A stretch of DNA of 64,000 nucleotides from a bacterium (lineage in GTDB: Bacteria; Deinococcota; Deinococci; Deinococcales; Deinococcaceae). The stretch lies in NCBI GenBank assembly GCA_021810505.1, contig JAJZIR010000009.1, positions 1 through 64,000 of the forward strand, in the 5' to 3' direction. Every line of letters starts with the position of its first letter. The stretch's first letter is position 1. A program made the translations under genes and the position numbers. The notes under the pieces are model-generated. The model was not told where the DNA came from and searched no databases. It was given only the letters and a program-made list of their open reading frames with translations. Shown here one piece after another: positions 36,599-45,272 of this stretch.

Positions 36599-37222
36599 TC
36601 AGCGCGTTCCGAAGAGCCGGTCCCCGGCGTCGCCGAGCCCGGGAACGATATAACCGTGCTGATCGAGACCTCGGTCCACCGATGCAGTCACGATCTCCAC
36701 GTCGGGAGCCGCGCGGTTGATCAGCTCCACCCCCTGCGGGGAAGCCAAGATACAGATCAAGCTGATCGCCTGAGCCCCTGCGCCCTTGAGGATGGAGATG
36801 GATTTGAGCACGCTGCCGCCCGTCGCCAGCATCGGGTCGAGCAGAAATACCCGCCGCTCTCCGATGTCCTGCGGTAGCTTGGCGTAGTACTCCACCGGCT
36901 CCAAGCTGTCCGGATCCCGGTAGAGGCCGATGTGCCCCACCTTGGCGGCCGGGATCAGGTTGACCAGAGCTTCGGCGAGGACCAAACCGGCGCGCAGGAT
37001 AGCCACTAGAGCCAGCTTCTTTCCCGCCAAGGTCGGGAAGAAGCCGGATTCCAGCGGGGTCTCCAGACCGATATCCTCCAATTCGAGGTCGCGAGTGGCC
37101 TCGTAGGCCAGCAACACCGCCATCTCGGAGGCGAGTTCGCGAAACTCCTTGACACCGGTACGCTTATCGCGCATCAGGGAGAGCTTGTGTTGGACCAGGG
37201 GGTGGCGAACCAAGACGAGCAT
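36599..37222 (-). CDS. upp: Uracil phosphoribosyltransferase
   Basis: A 207-residue enzyme converting uracil and PRPP to [23 protein letters not shown] is the UPRT N-terminus, [21 protein letters not shown] the next block, [21 protein letters not shown] the PRPP loop, and [15 protein letters not shown] the uracil-binding C-terminus. Full length. ATG 37222 follows TAGGCT (37229-37234) by exactly 6 nt. First gene of upp-wecA. Confidence 0.97.
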   Translation of the reverse strand: MLVLVRHPLVQHKLSLMRDKRTGVKEFRELASEMAVLLAYEATRDLELEDIGLETPLESGFFPTLAGKKLALVAILRAGLVLAEALVNLIPAAKVGHIGLYRDPDSLEPVEYYAKLPQDIGERRVFLLDPMLATGGSVLKSISILKGAGAQAISLICILASPQGVELINRAAPDVEIVTASVDRGLDQHGYIVPGLGDAGDRLFGTR

Positions 37223-37245
37223 AGCTTCAGCCTAGCAGCCTAAAC

Positions 37246-38022
37246 CTAGAGCGCTGCGAGCACGTGCCGGGCTCGAGCCAATTTGTCCTGGAACTGCGCG
37301 CGGTACTGGTCGGAGTCGTTGCGGTAGAGCCAGTAGATATCGTGCAGGTAGGTGAGGACCAGGTGGGCGCGCAGGCGAGGTAGCAGGTGGACGGGGAGCC
37401 CAGCGACGATCAGCTCCAGGCTCTGATCGGCAGGGAGCAGGTCCAGGGTACCGGTCTTGAGGAGGGCCAGGTCGCGCAGCGGGTCCTCCGGCCCGGCCCG
37501 GACCCAGTCGACGATCATGACCCGGCCGTCCTCGGCGATGAGGATATTGTCCGCCCAGAGGTCTAAGTGGCAGAAGCCGGCGGGAACGGCACCACCAGCT
37601 GCCTCCGCAGCCTCGAAGAGAGGGAGTAAGGCCGGGTCCAGCAGGGGGCTGAAGCTACGCAACCGCTCGGCGACCTTATCCGCAGGAACCAGGCCGGCCG
37701 GCCGCGCGTGCAGCTGATCTAGGAAGCTGCGTATGGCCGGTACGGCTCCAGGGAGGTCGGCAGCGACCGCCGGCCGGCCTGGAAAGTAGCGCAGGACCAA
37801 CACCTCGCGGCCATCTGGCAGGCTGAGCTGGGAAACCACCAAGGAAGCCAGGCCGGCCGTCTCCAGGTTCTTGCGCTCCAGGGAAGCCACGCCGCGCTGG
37901 TGGTAGACCTTGAGGACCTGGTTGCCGGCGCGGTACACCAAGCTGTGGTGGCCCCCGCCCAGACGCTCCAGGCCAGGGAAGCGGTCCACCAACCAACCGC
38001 TGGCATCGATGGAGGGGTTCAC
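37246..38022 (-). CDS. APH/choline-kinase-fold phosphotransferase
   Basis: A 258-residue kinase-like protein. GLERLGGGHHSLVYRAGNQVLKVY is the glycine loop and ATP lysine; FCHLDLWADNILIAEDGRVMIVDWVRA contains the catalytic HxDxxxxN and the metal-binding D-W of the aminoglycoside phosphotransferase/choline kinase fold. The substrate is unknown (sugar, amino alcohol or antibiotic). GTG 38022 keeps the gene out of the preceding HD-GYP gene, whose stop is 22 nt upstream; frame upstream of it is open but would overlap. Confidence 0.82.
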   Translation of the reverse strand: MNPSIDASGWLVDRFPGLERLGGGHHSLVYRAGNQVLKVYHQRGVASLERKNLETAGLASLVVSQLSLPDGREVLVLRYFPGRPAVAADLPGAVPAIRSFLDQLHARPAGLVPADKVAERLRSFSPLLDPALLPLFEAAEAAGGAVPAGFCHLDLWADNILIAEDGRVMIVDWVRAGPEDPLRDLALLKTGTLDLLPADQSLELIVAGLPVHLLPRLRAHLVLTYLHDIYWLYRNDSDQYRAQFQDKLARARHVLAAL

Positions 38023-38044
38023 GCGAAAAACCAGGTCCAGGCGC

Positions 38045-39127
38045 TCAACTAGGGAACACGCTTTCCGGGGCCAGCTCCGAGGTGCTGCGCCCCTTGCGCA
38101 GCACGGCACCCAGCGAGGCGATCAGGCGGGGGTCGAGCATACTCCCCGACTGCTCCGAGGCCCTGGTCAGCCCCTCATCTGCCCTCAGGCGGCTGCCGCG
38201 CTCGCTGGTCAGATGGTCGAAGAGGTCGCAGACGGCGATGATCCGGGCGGCCAGGGGAATCTGATCCCCAGCCAAGCCCAGGGGCACCCCCCGGCCGTCC
38301 CAGCGCTCATGGTGGGCGCGTACAGCCTGCCTGGCGCCCTGCAGGGGGGGCAGGTCCCCGAGCAGGCTGGCACCGATCTGGGCGTGTTCACCCGGCGAGC
38401 GGTCCACCCCCTCGTTGACCAGCTTGCCGACATCGTGCAGCATCGCCGCGAACCAGAGCTCCTGCAGCTCCGGAACGGAGAGGTTCAGCTCCCGGCCCAT
38501 CGACACAGCGTAGCTGGTCACACGCTGGGCATGGCCCAGCAGGGCAAATTCCCTGGCCTCGATGGCCTCGACGATCGCCCGAGTCAAACCCCAAGCCAAC
38601 TGCTGGCCGGAGAGGTACTCGCGCAGCAGCGCGAGCTGGGCCGCAACGGCGACCGCCAGCTTGGCACCGCTCTCCCCCTGCGCCGAGGTGAAACGAGCCG
38701 CCCCGTAGGTATCTAAAACCAAGGCTCCGAGCAGGCTGCCGCGGTCGCGCAGCGGCAGCAGCAGCGTGCTGGTCACCTCCCTGAGGCCGGCGCTGGCCAG
38801 GGCCGAGCGGGCGGCCTCGCTGTTGGGCTGGAAGAGCTCGGCCGGCAAGTTGCTGACGATCCTGGGACCACCGCTGCGCCAGGGGCCGATCAGGCGCAGC
38901 CCCAGCAGCTCGCGGCTGTATCCGAGTACTGCCTCGATGGTAGCCAACTCCCCCTCGCCGCAGAGCACCGCGTAACCACGCGTGGCTACCGGAGCTAAAG
39001 CCACCGCCTGCCCGAGCGCCCAGGTGAGCAGCGAGGCCGGGGTGCGCTGGCTCAAACCCTCGCCCAGGCTCTTCAGGAGATCCAGGGTCGGCTGTGGCCC
39101 GCTGCTGTCTTCGCGCTTTCGAAACAC
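38045..39127 (-). CDS. GAF + HD-GYP-type phosphohydrolase
   Basis: A 360-residue cytoplasmic protein. Residues about 20-170 look like a GAF sensor domain. Residues about 190-330 are HD-type: ALLGHAQRVTSYAVSMGREL, MLHDVGKLVNEGVD (HD pair), HAQIGASLL, VRAHHERWDGRGVPLGLAGD (HHExxDGxGxP, with GVP replacing GYP) and ARIIAVCDLFDHLTSE. HD-GYP proteins hydrolyse cyclic di-GMP or cGAMP. No GGDEF protein is in the window. GTG 39127 follows a GGAGGAG site, and TACACT (39165-39170) is a plausible -10. Confidence 0.85.
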   Translation of the reverse strand: MFRKREDSSGPQPTLDLLKSLGEGLSQRTPASLLTWALGQAVALAPVATRGYAVLCGEGELATIEAVLGYSRELLGLRLIGPWRSGGPRIVSNLPAELFQPNSEAARSALASAGLREVTSTLLLPLRDRGSLLGALVLDTYGAARFTSAQGESGAKLAVAVAAQLALLREYLSGQQLAWGLTRAIVEAIEAREFALLGHAQRVTSYAVSMGRELNLSVPELQELWFAAMLHDVGKLVNEGVDRSPGEHAQIGASLLGDLPPLQGARQAVRAHHERWDGRGVPLGLAGDQIPLAARIIAVCDLFDHLTSERGSRLRADEGLTRASEQSGSMLDPRLIASLGAVLRKGRSTSELAPESVFPS

Positions 39128-39183
39128 TGCTCTCCTCCGGGCCGCTGTCCGCGCAGCCAGATCCAGTGTAACAAGCCTGGGTC

Positions 39184-39657
39184 TCAGGGGCAGGGCGGCC
39201 TGAGCGTGTCCCAGATCCGGTCGGTCTGCGGCTCGGTCAGCGGCAGCCCGAGGGTCTTCAAGGCCAGAGCGATCTGGCCGACGTGATAGGCCTCGTGCCA
39301 GAGCAGGTGCTGCTGCAAGAATAGCGGGTGGCCGTAGATCGCTAAAGGTTGGCCGGACACCAAGCGGGAAGCCACCAGCGCGCGCAAGCGCCCCGCGCTC
39401 TCGGCTAGCTGGCCGAGCAGCACGTCCCTGCTAGGGGGTGGACCAGCCTCGCTCCAATCCGGGGATTTCTCGCTCGCATACGCCATCCAGAACAGCCGGG
39501 TGGCGTGGAGGTGGTCGACCTGCTCGGCCACCGAGGGGCTGGTGGGGTGGGCGCGGGCCTGGAGCTGCTCCGGGGAGAGCGCGGCGATCAGGTCGTGCAG
39601 GGCGGTGGCGTGGCGGTCCCAGGACTGCAGGGCGGTGGCGGCGAGGTCTTGGTCCAT
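39184..39657 (-). CDS. DinB-family protein
   Basis: A 157-residue four-helix protein. ALHDLIAALSPEQLQARAHP, SVAEQVDHLHATRLFW (first metal His) and LLWHEAYHVGQIALALKTLGL (HExxHxxQ, the remaining His ligands) are the DinB_2/YfiT metal site. Members are thiol-dependent S-transferases or of unknown role. ATG 39657 follows AGGAGG by 5 nt, and a TATAGG/TATCTC region lies just upstream as a possible promoter, so it is probably separate from the fluoride operon ending 38 nt upstream. Confidence 0.85.
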   Translation of the reverse strand: MDQDLAATALQSWDRHATALHDLIAALSPEQLQARAHPTSPSVAEQVDHLHATRLFWMAYASEKSPDWSEAGPPPSRDVLLGQLAESAGRLRALVASRLVSGQPLAIYGHPLFLQQHLLWHEAYHVGQIALALKTLGLPLTEPQTDRIWDTLRPPCP

Positions 39658-39695
39658 GTTTTCCTCCTATAGAGATAGGGTAACACGCACCTTCT

Positions 39696-41201
39696 TTAGC
39701 CCGTCCCCTGCACAGCAAAAATCCTCTCGTAGAGGTCCCTACCGAAGCTGGTGCTGAGCGGTTCACCGGGCCGGATCCGGTAGGAGCGCTGTCCCTCTGC
39801 ACCGCGCTCCGCTCGGAGAAACAGGACACCGGGGTCGTGTTCAGCCCAGAGCTGGCGGGCAAACTCGTAGAGGTGCGTCACGAAGAGCACCCGAACCCGG
39901 CGCTCTGAGAGGGCGTGCACCACTTGAAGGGCGATCAGAGAACCCTCGCGCTCGTTGGTCGCCGCGAAGGATTCGTTGCACAGCAGCATCGAGCCGGGAG
40001 CCAAGTGGTCGACGATCTGGCTGAAGCGGGCCACCTCCTCGTCGAACTTGCCGCGGCGCATCTCCGCATCCTCCTCCCTGCGGAAATGGCTGAACACCCC
40101 TTGGGCCAAGCTGGCGCTGAAGGAGGTGGCCGGTACCGGAAGACCGGCTTGCATCAGCAGTTGGGCCAGCCCGACGCTGCGCAGGAAGGTGGACTTCCCT
40201 CCCTGATTGGCGCCGGTGATGGTCACGAGCAGCGCGCCATCCCCTGCCAGCGCGTTGGGGACCGTCCCCGCCCGCAACCGGAGCAGCAGGTAGGCGTCGC
40301 GCAGATCGGTGAAGGAGAGGGCCCGCTCGGCCACCGGTCTGAGAAGCGGCGTGCAGCTGGGCGCACCGGACTCCTCCAGGAGGCGCTGCCAGCGGAGAGC
40401 GCCCAGGTAAAAAGCGCTCTCGTCGCGCAGAGCGGTAAAAAACGCGAGGACCTGATCCTGGTAATGGGACAAAAGCGTCGCCGAGCGCTCGATACCCCGG
40501 TCGCGCAGCTCGGAGAGAGCGTTGGCGCCGCCCTCATCGCGCTCGTCGATGGAAAAGCTGAGACCAGGGCTCTTGGCGAGCTTGCGCTGCAACCAGTTGC
40601 CCTGGGGTCTGGGGCGCTTGCGCGCCCGGTAGCGGCCGTACCCCCCGGTGCCGAGCTCAGCTGCCAGGAACAAGCCGGCTGGGAAAGCCAGCTCGGCGAG
40701 CAAAGCCTTGAGCTCGGCCAGGTAGCTTTCCGAAAACTCCTGCGTACAGGAAGCGAGGAAGCGGCACAGCCCCTCGGACTGGAGGCGGTCTAGGTAGCGG
40801 TCTGCCAGACCTCGGAGCTCCCCAAAAGCTCCCACGAAGATGTCCATGGCCTCCAGAGCGGCGTGCAAGCGCGCCGAGGGGTATTCGGTGAACACGGAGT
40901 GGAAAGTCTTGCGCTCGGCGGCGATCACCTGATTGGCCAGATCGTAGAGGGAGGTGATCAGCTCAGGGCAGCGCCGGGCGTCTTCCAGGACCGCTTGACG
41001 ATACGAGGCCGCCTGCAGGTCCGGTTCGGCCGCCGAGGACAACACCGCCTGGCGGAGGGAGGCGAGAATCTGAGCGTCACCTCCAGCCATCTCCTCCAAG
41101 AGCGCGGCGAGCTCTAGGTCGCGCAGCAGGTCCTCGGACCCCCAAGGGAGCTCGGCTTTCGGCAAGAGGTCACGGCTCGGAGACAGCAGTCTTGGCCTCA
41201 C
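39696..41201 (-). CDS. MutS-family ATPase B (last gene of fluoride operon)
   Basis: A 501-residue protein with only the core (lever/clamp-like helices) and the C-terminal ABC ATPase of MutS; the mismatch-recognition and connector domains are missing. Walker A is TITGANQGGKSTFLRSVG (near residue 329), then GVFSHFRREEDAEMRRGKFDEE, the signature-like segment, and SMLLCNESFAATNEREGSL as Walker B, with N-E where MutS has D-E. ILFVTHLYEFA-like H-loop follows (VLFVTHLYEFARQL). GTG 41201 overlaps ATPase A by four bases, so the two probably form a heterodimer. It differs from MutS1 and MutS2 (no Smr domain). Confidence 0.85.
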   Translation of the reverse strand: MRPRLLSPSRDLLPKAELPWGSEDLLRDLELAALLEEMAGGDAQILASLRQAVLSSAAEPDLQAASYRQAVLEDARRCPELITSLYDLANQVIAAERKTFHSVFTEYPSARLHAALEAMDIFVGAFGELRGLADRYLDRLQSEGLCRFLASCTQEFSESYLAELKALLAELAFPAGLFLAAELGTGGYGRYRARKRPRPQGNWLQRKLAKSPGLSFSIDERDEGGANALSELRDRGIERSATLLSHYQDQVLAFFTALRDESAFYLGALRWQRLLEESGAPSCTPLLRPVAERALSFTDLRDAYLLLRLRAGTVPNALAGDGALLVTITGANQGGKSTFLRSVGLAQLLMQAGLPVPATSFSASLAQGVFSHFRREEDAEMRRGKFDEEVARFSQIVDHLAPGSMLLCNESFAATNEREGSLIALQVVHALSERRVRVLFVTHLYEFARQLWAEHDPGVLFLRAERGAEGQRSYRIRPGEPLSTSFGRDLYERIFAVQGTG

Positions 41202-42739
41202 GGCGCCACCCGCTTGAGGATCCAGTCCCCCGTGATCCGGTGGCGCTCGGCGACCGAGAGGGCCAGGGAGCGCCCATCGGCCGGCCGGCGCAGGATCTTG
41301 AAGGTCCTCCGCAGCGGCTGCTCCGGATCCAGCGCGCTCACCAGGCTCACCGTCCAGAGGCCTAAGGAGGTCAGCTCGTCGACGAAGGTGACGTAAGCGC
41401 AGAGCGCTCCTATCCGGCCGATCTGCTCGAGAACTTTGGTTCCCAAAAAGAGGGCGTCCTCCAGGGCCGTCGAGCTGAAGACCTCGTTCAGCAGGATCAG
41501 GCTGCGCGGCGTCGCCGCGGAGAGGATGCGCGCCAGCCGCACCAGGTCGTCGTGGAGTTTTCCGGACAGGTCGGCAGTCTGCTCGCCGACTTCAAAGTGG
41601 GTGAAGACCCGGTCGGCCAGGAGCACCTCAGCTGAACTGCCTGGAACTGGACCGCCGAGGGCTGCCAGGTAGTGCAGCTGGCCGAGCAGCCGCAAGAAGG
41701 TGGTCTTCCCGCCCTGATTGGGTCCGGTGATCACCAGCACCCGCTCTCCGGGCTGCATCTGCAAGCTGTTGCGGACCACCGGCTGCCCCTCCGCCACCAG
41801 CTGCTGGGCTAGAGCGAGGTCGAAAGCCTCCTCGAAGGCCAAGTCGCTGGCTTCCGAGACCGCTGGGTAACAGAGCGGCAACTCGGCCCGCTGCAGCGGC
41901 GCCAGGTAGTTCAGGTACGCGGTAGCGAACAGCAGCTCGCGGCTTAAACGCTCCACAACCGGGTCGAGGTAAGCGCTATAGGTCTCCTGATAGCTGGCTA
42001 GCTCGGAGAAGACTTCGGGGTGGAGCTGGACGACCAGGTCCAGGATCTGCTCCTCGACGTGGTTCATCTGTAAGGCCCGGCTCCCCGCGGCCGCGGGGGG
42101 TGGCTCGGAGTCCGCTTCGAATTTCGCCAGAGTGGCCGAGACGGCCGCCGCCAGCTCCTCGCCGCCGGCACCCTTGCTGACCGTCACCCGCAAGCCGCGG
42201 ATACGCAGCTGGTAGCGGATGGAGTCCAGGTCCCCTCGGCGCAGGGCGCAATCCCCCAGCAGAGCCTGGTAGGCCGCCGAGGCGCGGTAAGCTCGCAGGT
42301 AACTGCGCAGGCCGAGCCAGGAAGCCGAGCTGAGCTGCAGCCCCTCTAGGCGAGCAGCCAAGGACTCCACCGCTTCCAGATACGAGGTAGTGGAGTTGAG
42401 AAACCAGATCCACCTCTGCGGGTCGCTGCGCAGGCGGGCTACCTGCTCCTGCCGCTGCCGCACCAACTCCATCGCAGCCAGGAAACCGTCCGCGGCTGCG
42501 CGCAGCTCAGGGCGCTCCAACTCCCTCAGGGCGCGTTGGCGATAGTCCACTGCGGCAATGCTGGTGAGTGGGGTGTAGAGCAGCTCGCGCAACCAAGGCT
42601 CAGGGTGCCCCGCGCAGATCCCGTCCACTATCTGGTCCAGGTTCAAGTCAGGAAAGCAGGAAGGCGGCGTGGCCGAGAGGGCTACCTGATTGGCAACCCA
42701 CAGCAGGCTCCCCGGCCAGGATGGGCTGGGAGAGCTCAT
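41198..42739 (-). CDS. MutS-family ATPase A
   Basis: A 513-residue paralogue of ATPase B. N-terminal half helical (REQ-rich, LARLEGLQLSSASWLGLRSY), C-terminal half ABC ATPase: VLVITGPNQGGKTTFLRLLG (Walker A, near residue 340), VFTHFEVGEQTADLSGKLHDD, SLILLNEVFSSTALEDALFL (Walker B, again N-E) and CAYVTFVDELTSL in place of the H-loop. ATG 42739 overlaps the metallophosphoesterase stop (ATGA). MutS-like genes are, from memory, among those originally listed downstream of the crcB (fluoride) RNA motif; here the riboswitch is about 9.6 kb upstream in the same operon. Substrate DNA structure unknown. Confidence 0.85.
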   Translation of the reverse strand: MSSPSPSWPGSLLWVANQVALSATPPSCFPDLNLDQIVDGICAGHPEPWLRELLYTPLTSIAAVDYRQRALRELERPELRAAADGFLAAMELVRQRQEQVARLRSDPQRWIWFLNSTTSYLEAVESLAARLEGLQLSSASWLGLRSYLRAYRASAAYQALLGDCALRRGDLDSIRYQLRIRGLRVTVSKGAGGEELAAAVSATLAKFEADSEPPPAAAGSRALQMNHVEEQILDLVVQLHPEVFSELASYQETYSAYLDPVVERLSRELLFATAYLNYLAPLQRAELPLCYPAVSEASDLAFEEAFDLALAQQLVAEGQPVVRNSLQMQPGERVLVITGPNQGGKTTFLRLLGQLHYLAALGGPVPGSSAEVLLADRVFTHFEVGEQTADLSGKLHDDLVRLARILSAATPRSLILLNEVFSSTALEDALFLGTKVLEQIGRIGALCAYVTFVDELTSLGLWTVSLVSALDPEQPLRRTFKILRRPADGRSLALSVAERHRITGDWILKRVAP

Positions 42740-43443
42740 GTGAGCCGAGCCGTCCGGTAAAGCCGGACCAACTCGTCCTGGACCGAGCCCGGTAACCCCC
42801 ACTCCCCCAGCGCGCGCAGGAGGGGTTGCCGGTCGTACTCAGCTCGCCGCAGAGAGAGCTCACCATCCTCCCAGGTGGCGTAGCAGGCCCGAGGGTCGCC
42901 GTCCAGCGGTTGACCTACCGAGCCAGGATTGACCACCCAAGCGTCTCCAGAGCGCCTGCGCAGGGGCAGGTGGGTATGGCCCAGCACCAGCAAGTCCGCT
43001 TCGGTAGCCGTCCGCTCGGCGAACAGGGTGGCTTCGGCATCCGGCTGCAGGCGGTAGTCGTATAAGGGATCCGCTTTGGAAGCGTGCACCATCTCGAGCT
43101 CGAGACCGGGCATCTGCCAAGTGAGTGCGAGAGGGAAAGACCGCAGGAAACGCAGCTGCGAGGGGTCCAACCGGGCCTGGCTGCGGCCCAGCAGCTCGGC
43201 GGCCAGCCACGCCTTGCTGGGGGCGGCCTGGGGATCGTCCCCCCAAACCAGAGCCTGGTCGTGATTGCCCCGGACGCAGCTGGCGGCCCGGCTCTGCAGC
43301 CAGGCCAGGACCTGCGCTGGCCTGGGACCGTAGTTGACCGCGTCCCCGGCGAAGAGCACCGCGTCGACCGGTCCAGCAGCACGCTCCACCGCCTCGAGCG
43401 CCCAGGGATTCCCGTGGGCGTCACTGATGATGAGCAGTCGCAT
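42736..43443 (-). CDS. YfcE/MJ0936-type metallophosphoesterase
   Basis: A 235-residue phosphoesterase. LIISDAHGNPWALEAVERA (DxH), VLFAGDAVNYGPRP (GDxxNYG), CVRGNHDQALVWG (GNHD) and VLGHTHLPLRRRSG plus VVNPGSVGQPLDGDP (GHTH and the terminal motif) give the two-metal site. Such enzymes cleave phosphodiesters or phosphomonoesters. ATG 43443 follows AGGAGG; the stop overlaps ATPase A. Its place between the coiled-coil protein and MutS-like pair suggests nucleotide or DNA-end processing in the fluoride operon, but that is inference. Confidence 0.9.
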   Translation of the reverse strand: MRLLIISDAHGNPWALEAVERAAGPVDAVLFAGDAVNYGPRPAQVLAWLQSRAASCVRGNHDQALVWGDDPQAAPSKAWLAAELLGRSQARLDPSQLRFLRSFPLALTWQMPGLELEMVHASKADPLYDYRLQPDAEATLFAERTATEADLLVLGHTHLPLRRRSGDAWVVNPGSVGQPLDGDPRACYATWEDGELSLRRAEYDRQPLLRALGEWGLPGSVQDELVRLYRTARLT

Positions 43444-43473
43444 GGTATACCTCCTGGGTGGGAGCAGGGTCCC

Positions 43474-44070
43474 TCAAGGCTGCGCTGGACCAGAGCCCCA
43501 CGCAGCCTGCAGCGCCAGCAACCGCTCCTCGATCCGGGTAAACAGAGGGGGTTCCGCTCCCAGAGTATCTGCCGCCGCGCGGTCTTCCGCCAGCGCGCGT
43601 TGGCGCAGCCGAGCCGCGCTGGCTAGCAGGCTGGTCGCCCTGCGGGCAGCCCAGCGACCTGAGTCAAGAGTCCACGGAACGAAGCGGCTGGCCTCCCAGG
43701 CCTCGCCCGCCAGGTCGGCCAACTCGCCGAGACCGGGCACGCCCAGCAGCTCAGCCTCCCTGCAGAAAGCCAGGGTGTCGTCGAGCAGGATTTCCCACCC
43801 AGAGACCCTTTGGTCGAGCTTGGAGAGCATCCGCAGCGCCGCGCTGGCCTCGGTGACAGCGGACTGAAGGTGGTATTCCAGGACCTGGCGGTCCCTCTGG
43901 CACTTGGTCAGCTGGTAGCGCAAGGTGGCATTTTCCTGGAACAGCGGCCCTGACTCCTGGACCAGGCGGTGGTTCTGTTCGGTCAGCCACTGCAGCTGAC
44001 GCTCCAGCTCAGCCAGGCGCTCCGGATCCGGAGCGCCCTCGGTACCCCGCCGGGGCCTACGCAGCATCAC
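43474..44070 (-). CDS. Coiled-coil protein of unknown function (fluoride operon)
   Basis: A 198-residue protein. Residues about 15-85 form a strong heptad pattern (ERLAELERQLQWLTEQNHRL, then ATLRYQLTKCQRDRQVLEYH), the rest is helical and alanine-rich with no motif I know. GTG 44070 overlaps the MFS stop; ATG 44067 is equally possible. It is 30 nt upstream of the metallophosphoesterase gene. It might be a scaffold for the membrane complex or the ATPases; nothing decides this. Confidence 0.7.
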   Translation of the reverse strand: MMLRRPRRGTEGAPDPERLAELERQLQWLTEQNHRLVQESGPLFQENATLRYQLTKCQRDRQVLEYHLQSAVTEASAALRMLSKLDQRVSGWEILLDDTLAFCREAELLGVPGLGELADLAGEAWEASRFVPWTLDSGRWAARRATSLLASAARLRQRALAEDRAAADTLGAEPPLFTRIEERLLALQAAWGSGPAQP

Positions 44071-45272
44071 TGACCCCCCGAGGCTGCCGCCCTGGGCGGA
44101 AGCGAGCGCAGGAAGCGGACCAGCAGGTAGATGGAGGCCAGCTCGGCGGCCAAGGAGAACGCCACCACCCCACCCACCCCCAGGGCGTCCAGGGCCCCCA
44201 GCATGACGCTCCCGATCAGCCAGGCGGCTCCGTACACCGAGTCGAACAGGCCGTAGGCCGCGCCGCGCTGCCCTTCGGGGATCAGGTTGGCCAGGCCGGA
44301 GCGCATCAGGCTCTCCTGCAGACCGAGAGCTGCCCCCCAGAGCACTGCCGCCAAGGCCAGCAGCCAGGCAGAGCCCGCCAGGAAGAAGAGCGGGGTCGCC
44401 AGCAGGCAGAGCGGCGGCAGGAAAGCGAGCGTCCTCAGGCCGAAGCGGTCGTAGGCCAAGCCAGCCAGATAGGCAGCCAGAGCGTCTGCACCCATGGCGA
44501 CAGCGAAGATCAGGGGGATGCCGTAGACCGGAACTAGGTGATCCACGCCCATGCGGTAGGCGACTAGCTGGAAGTGGGCGAAGCCGAGCACCACCACGGC
44601 CGAGAAGGCCAGGTAGGCGTAGAAGGCCGGCGGATACCCCCTGCGGAGCACTACCCTGGGTTTGGGCGGCGGCGCCGGCTGGCCGCGAGCCCGCACTAGG
44701 AAGGCCAGGGCCAGCAGAGCCGAGCCCAACAGGCCGGCGAAGCCGACGCGCAGGCCCCCCAGGGAAATCAACAGGGCGACCAGCACAGGGCCGATCAAGG
44801 CCCCCAGCTGGTCCAGGAGCTCGTGCAGGCCAAAGGCGCGGCCCTGGCCCACCTCTTCCCCGGCCCTGGCCAGGACTGCGTCTCTGGGCGGATTGCGGAC
44901 TCCCTTGCCCAACCTCTCGGCGAAGATGAGAGCGCTGGCGGTCCCGGCCCCGGAAGCCAGCGCCAGGGCCGGGACCGCCAGCAGGTTGATCGTGTAGCCC
45001 ACGGCCATCGCCAACCAGTGGCGCCCGCTGCGGTCGGCGTAGCGGCCCGAGAACCAGCGGACGCCGTAGCTGATGAATTCGCCGATCCCAGCGACCGCCC
45101 CTACCAGCAGCGGCCCGGCCCCCAGGGAGGCCAGGAAGGGGCCGGTGATGCTCCGCCCCCCCTCGTAGGTCATGTCGGCGAAGAGGCTGACCAGGCCGAT
45201 CCCGATGATGAACCGGGTGGCTACCCGCTTGCGCTGCTCCACAGCGCTTTTTTCCCGTGGATCAATGACCAT
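44067..45272 (-). CDS. MFS transporter of the fluoride operon
   Basis: A 401-residue, 12-TM major facilitator. N-terminal RFIIGIGLVSLFADMTYEGG, SITGPFLASLGAGPLLVGAV, and SGRYADRSGRHWLAMAVGYT (motif A, GxxxDRxGR) in loop 2-3; second-half loop YLAGLAYDRFGLRTLAFLPP. No substrate can be read from the sequence. ATG 45272 overlaps the antiporter-subunit stop by 11 nt, so it is translationally coupled to a membrane complex, which is unusual for MFS genes. Under fluoride control it could export fluoride, a fluorinated metabolite, or a metal-fluoride complex; this is speculation. Confidence 0.9.
   Translation of the reverse strand: MVIDPREKSAVEQRKRVATRFIIGIGLVSLFADMTYEGGRSITGPFLASLGAGPLLVGAVAGIGEFISYGVRWFSGRYADRSGRHWLAMAVGYTINLLAVPALALASGAGTASALIFAERLGKGVRNPPRDAVLARAGEEVGQGRAFGLHELLDQLGALIGPVLVALLISLGGLRVGFAGLLGSALLALAFLVRARGQPAPPPKPRVVLRRGYPPAFYAYLAFSAVVVLGFAHFQLVAYRMGVDHLVPVYGIPLIFAVAMGADALAAYLAGLAYDRFGLRTLAFLPPLCLLATPLFFLAGSAWLLALAAVLWGAALGLQESLMRSGLANLIPEGQRGAAYGLFDSVYGAAWLIGSVMLGALDALGVGGVVAFSLAAELASIYLLVRFLRSLPPRAAASGGQ

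Noticed and set aside
39657-39691. DinB gene at 39184-39657 as the last member of the fluoride operon
   Set aside because: It is 38 nt downstream with its own GGAGG site and a possible -10 in the gap, whereas operon junctions otherwise overlap or are under 31 nt; membership cannot be excluded.
39696-42739. MutS1 or MutS2 mismatch repair genes
   Set aside because: Mismatch-recognition and Smr domains are absent and Walker B carries N-E; they are a separate subgroup.
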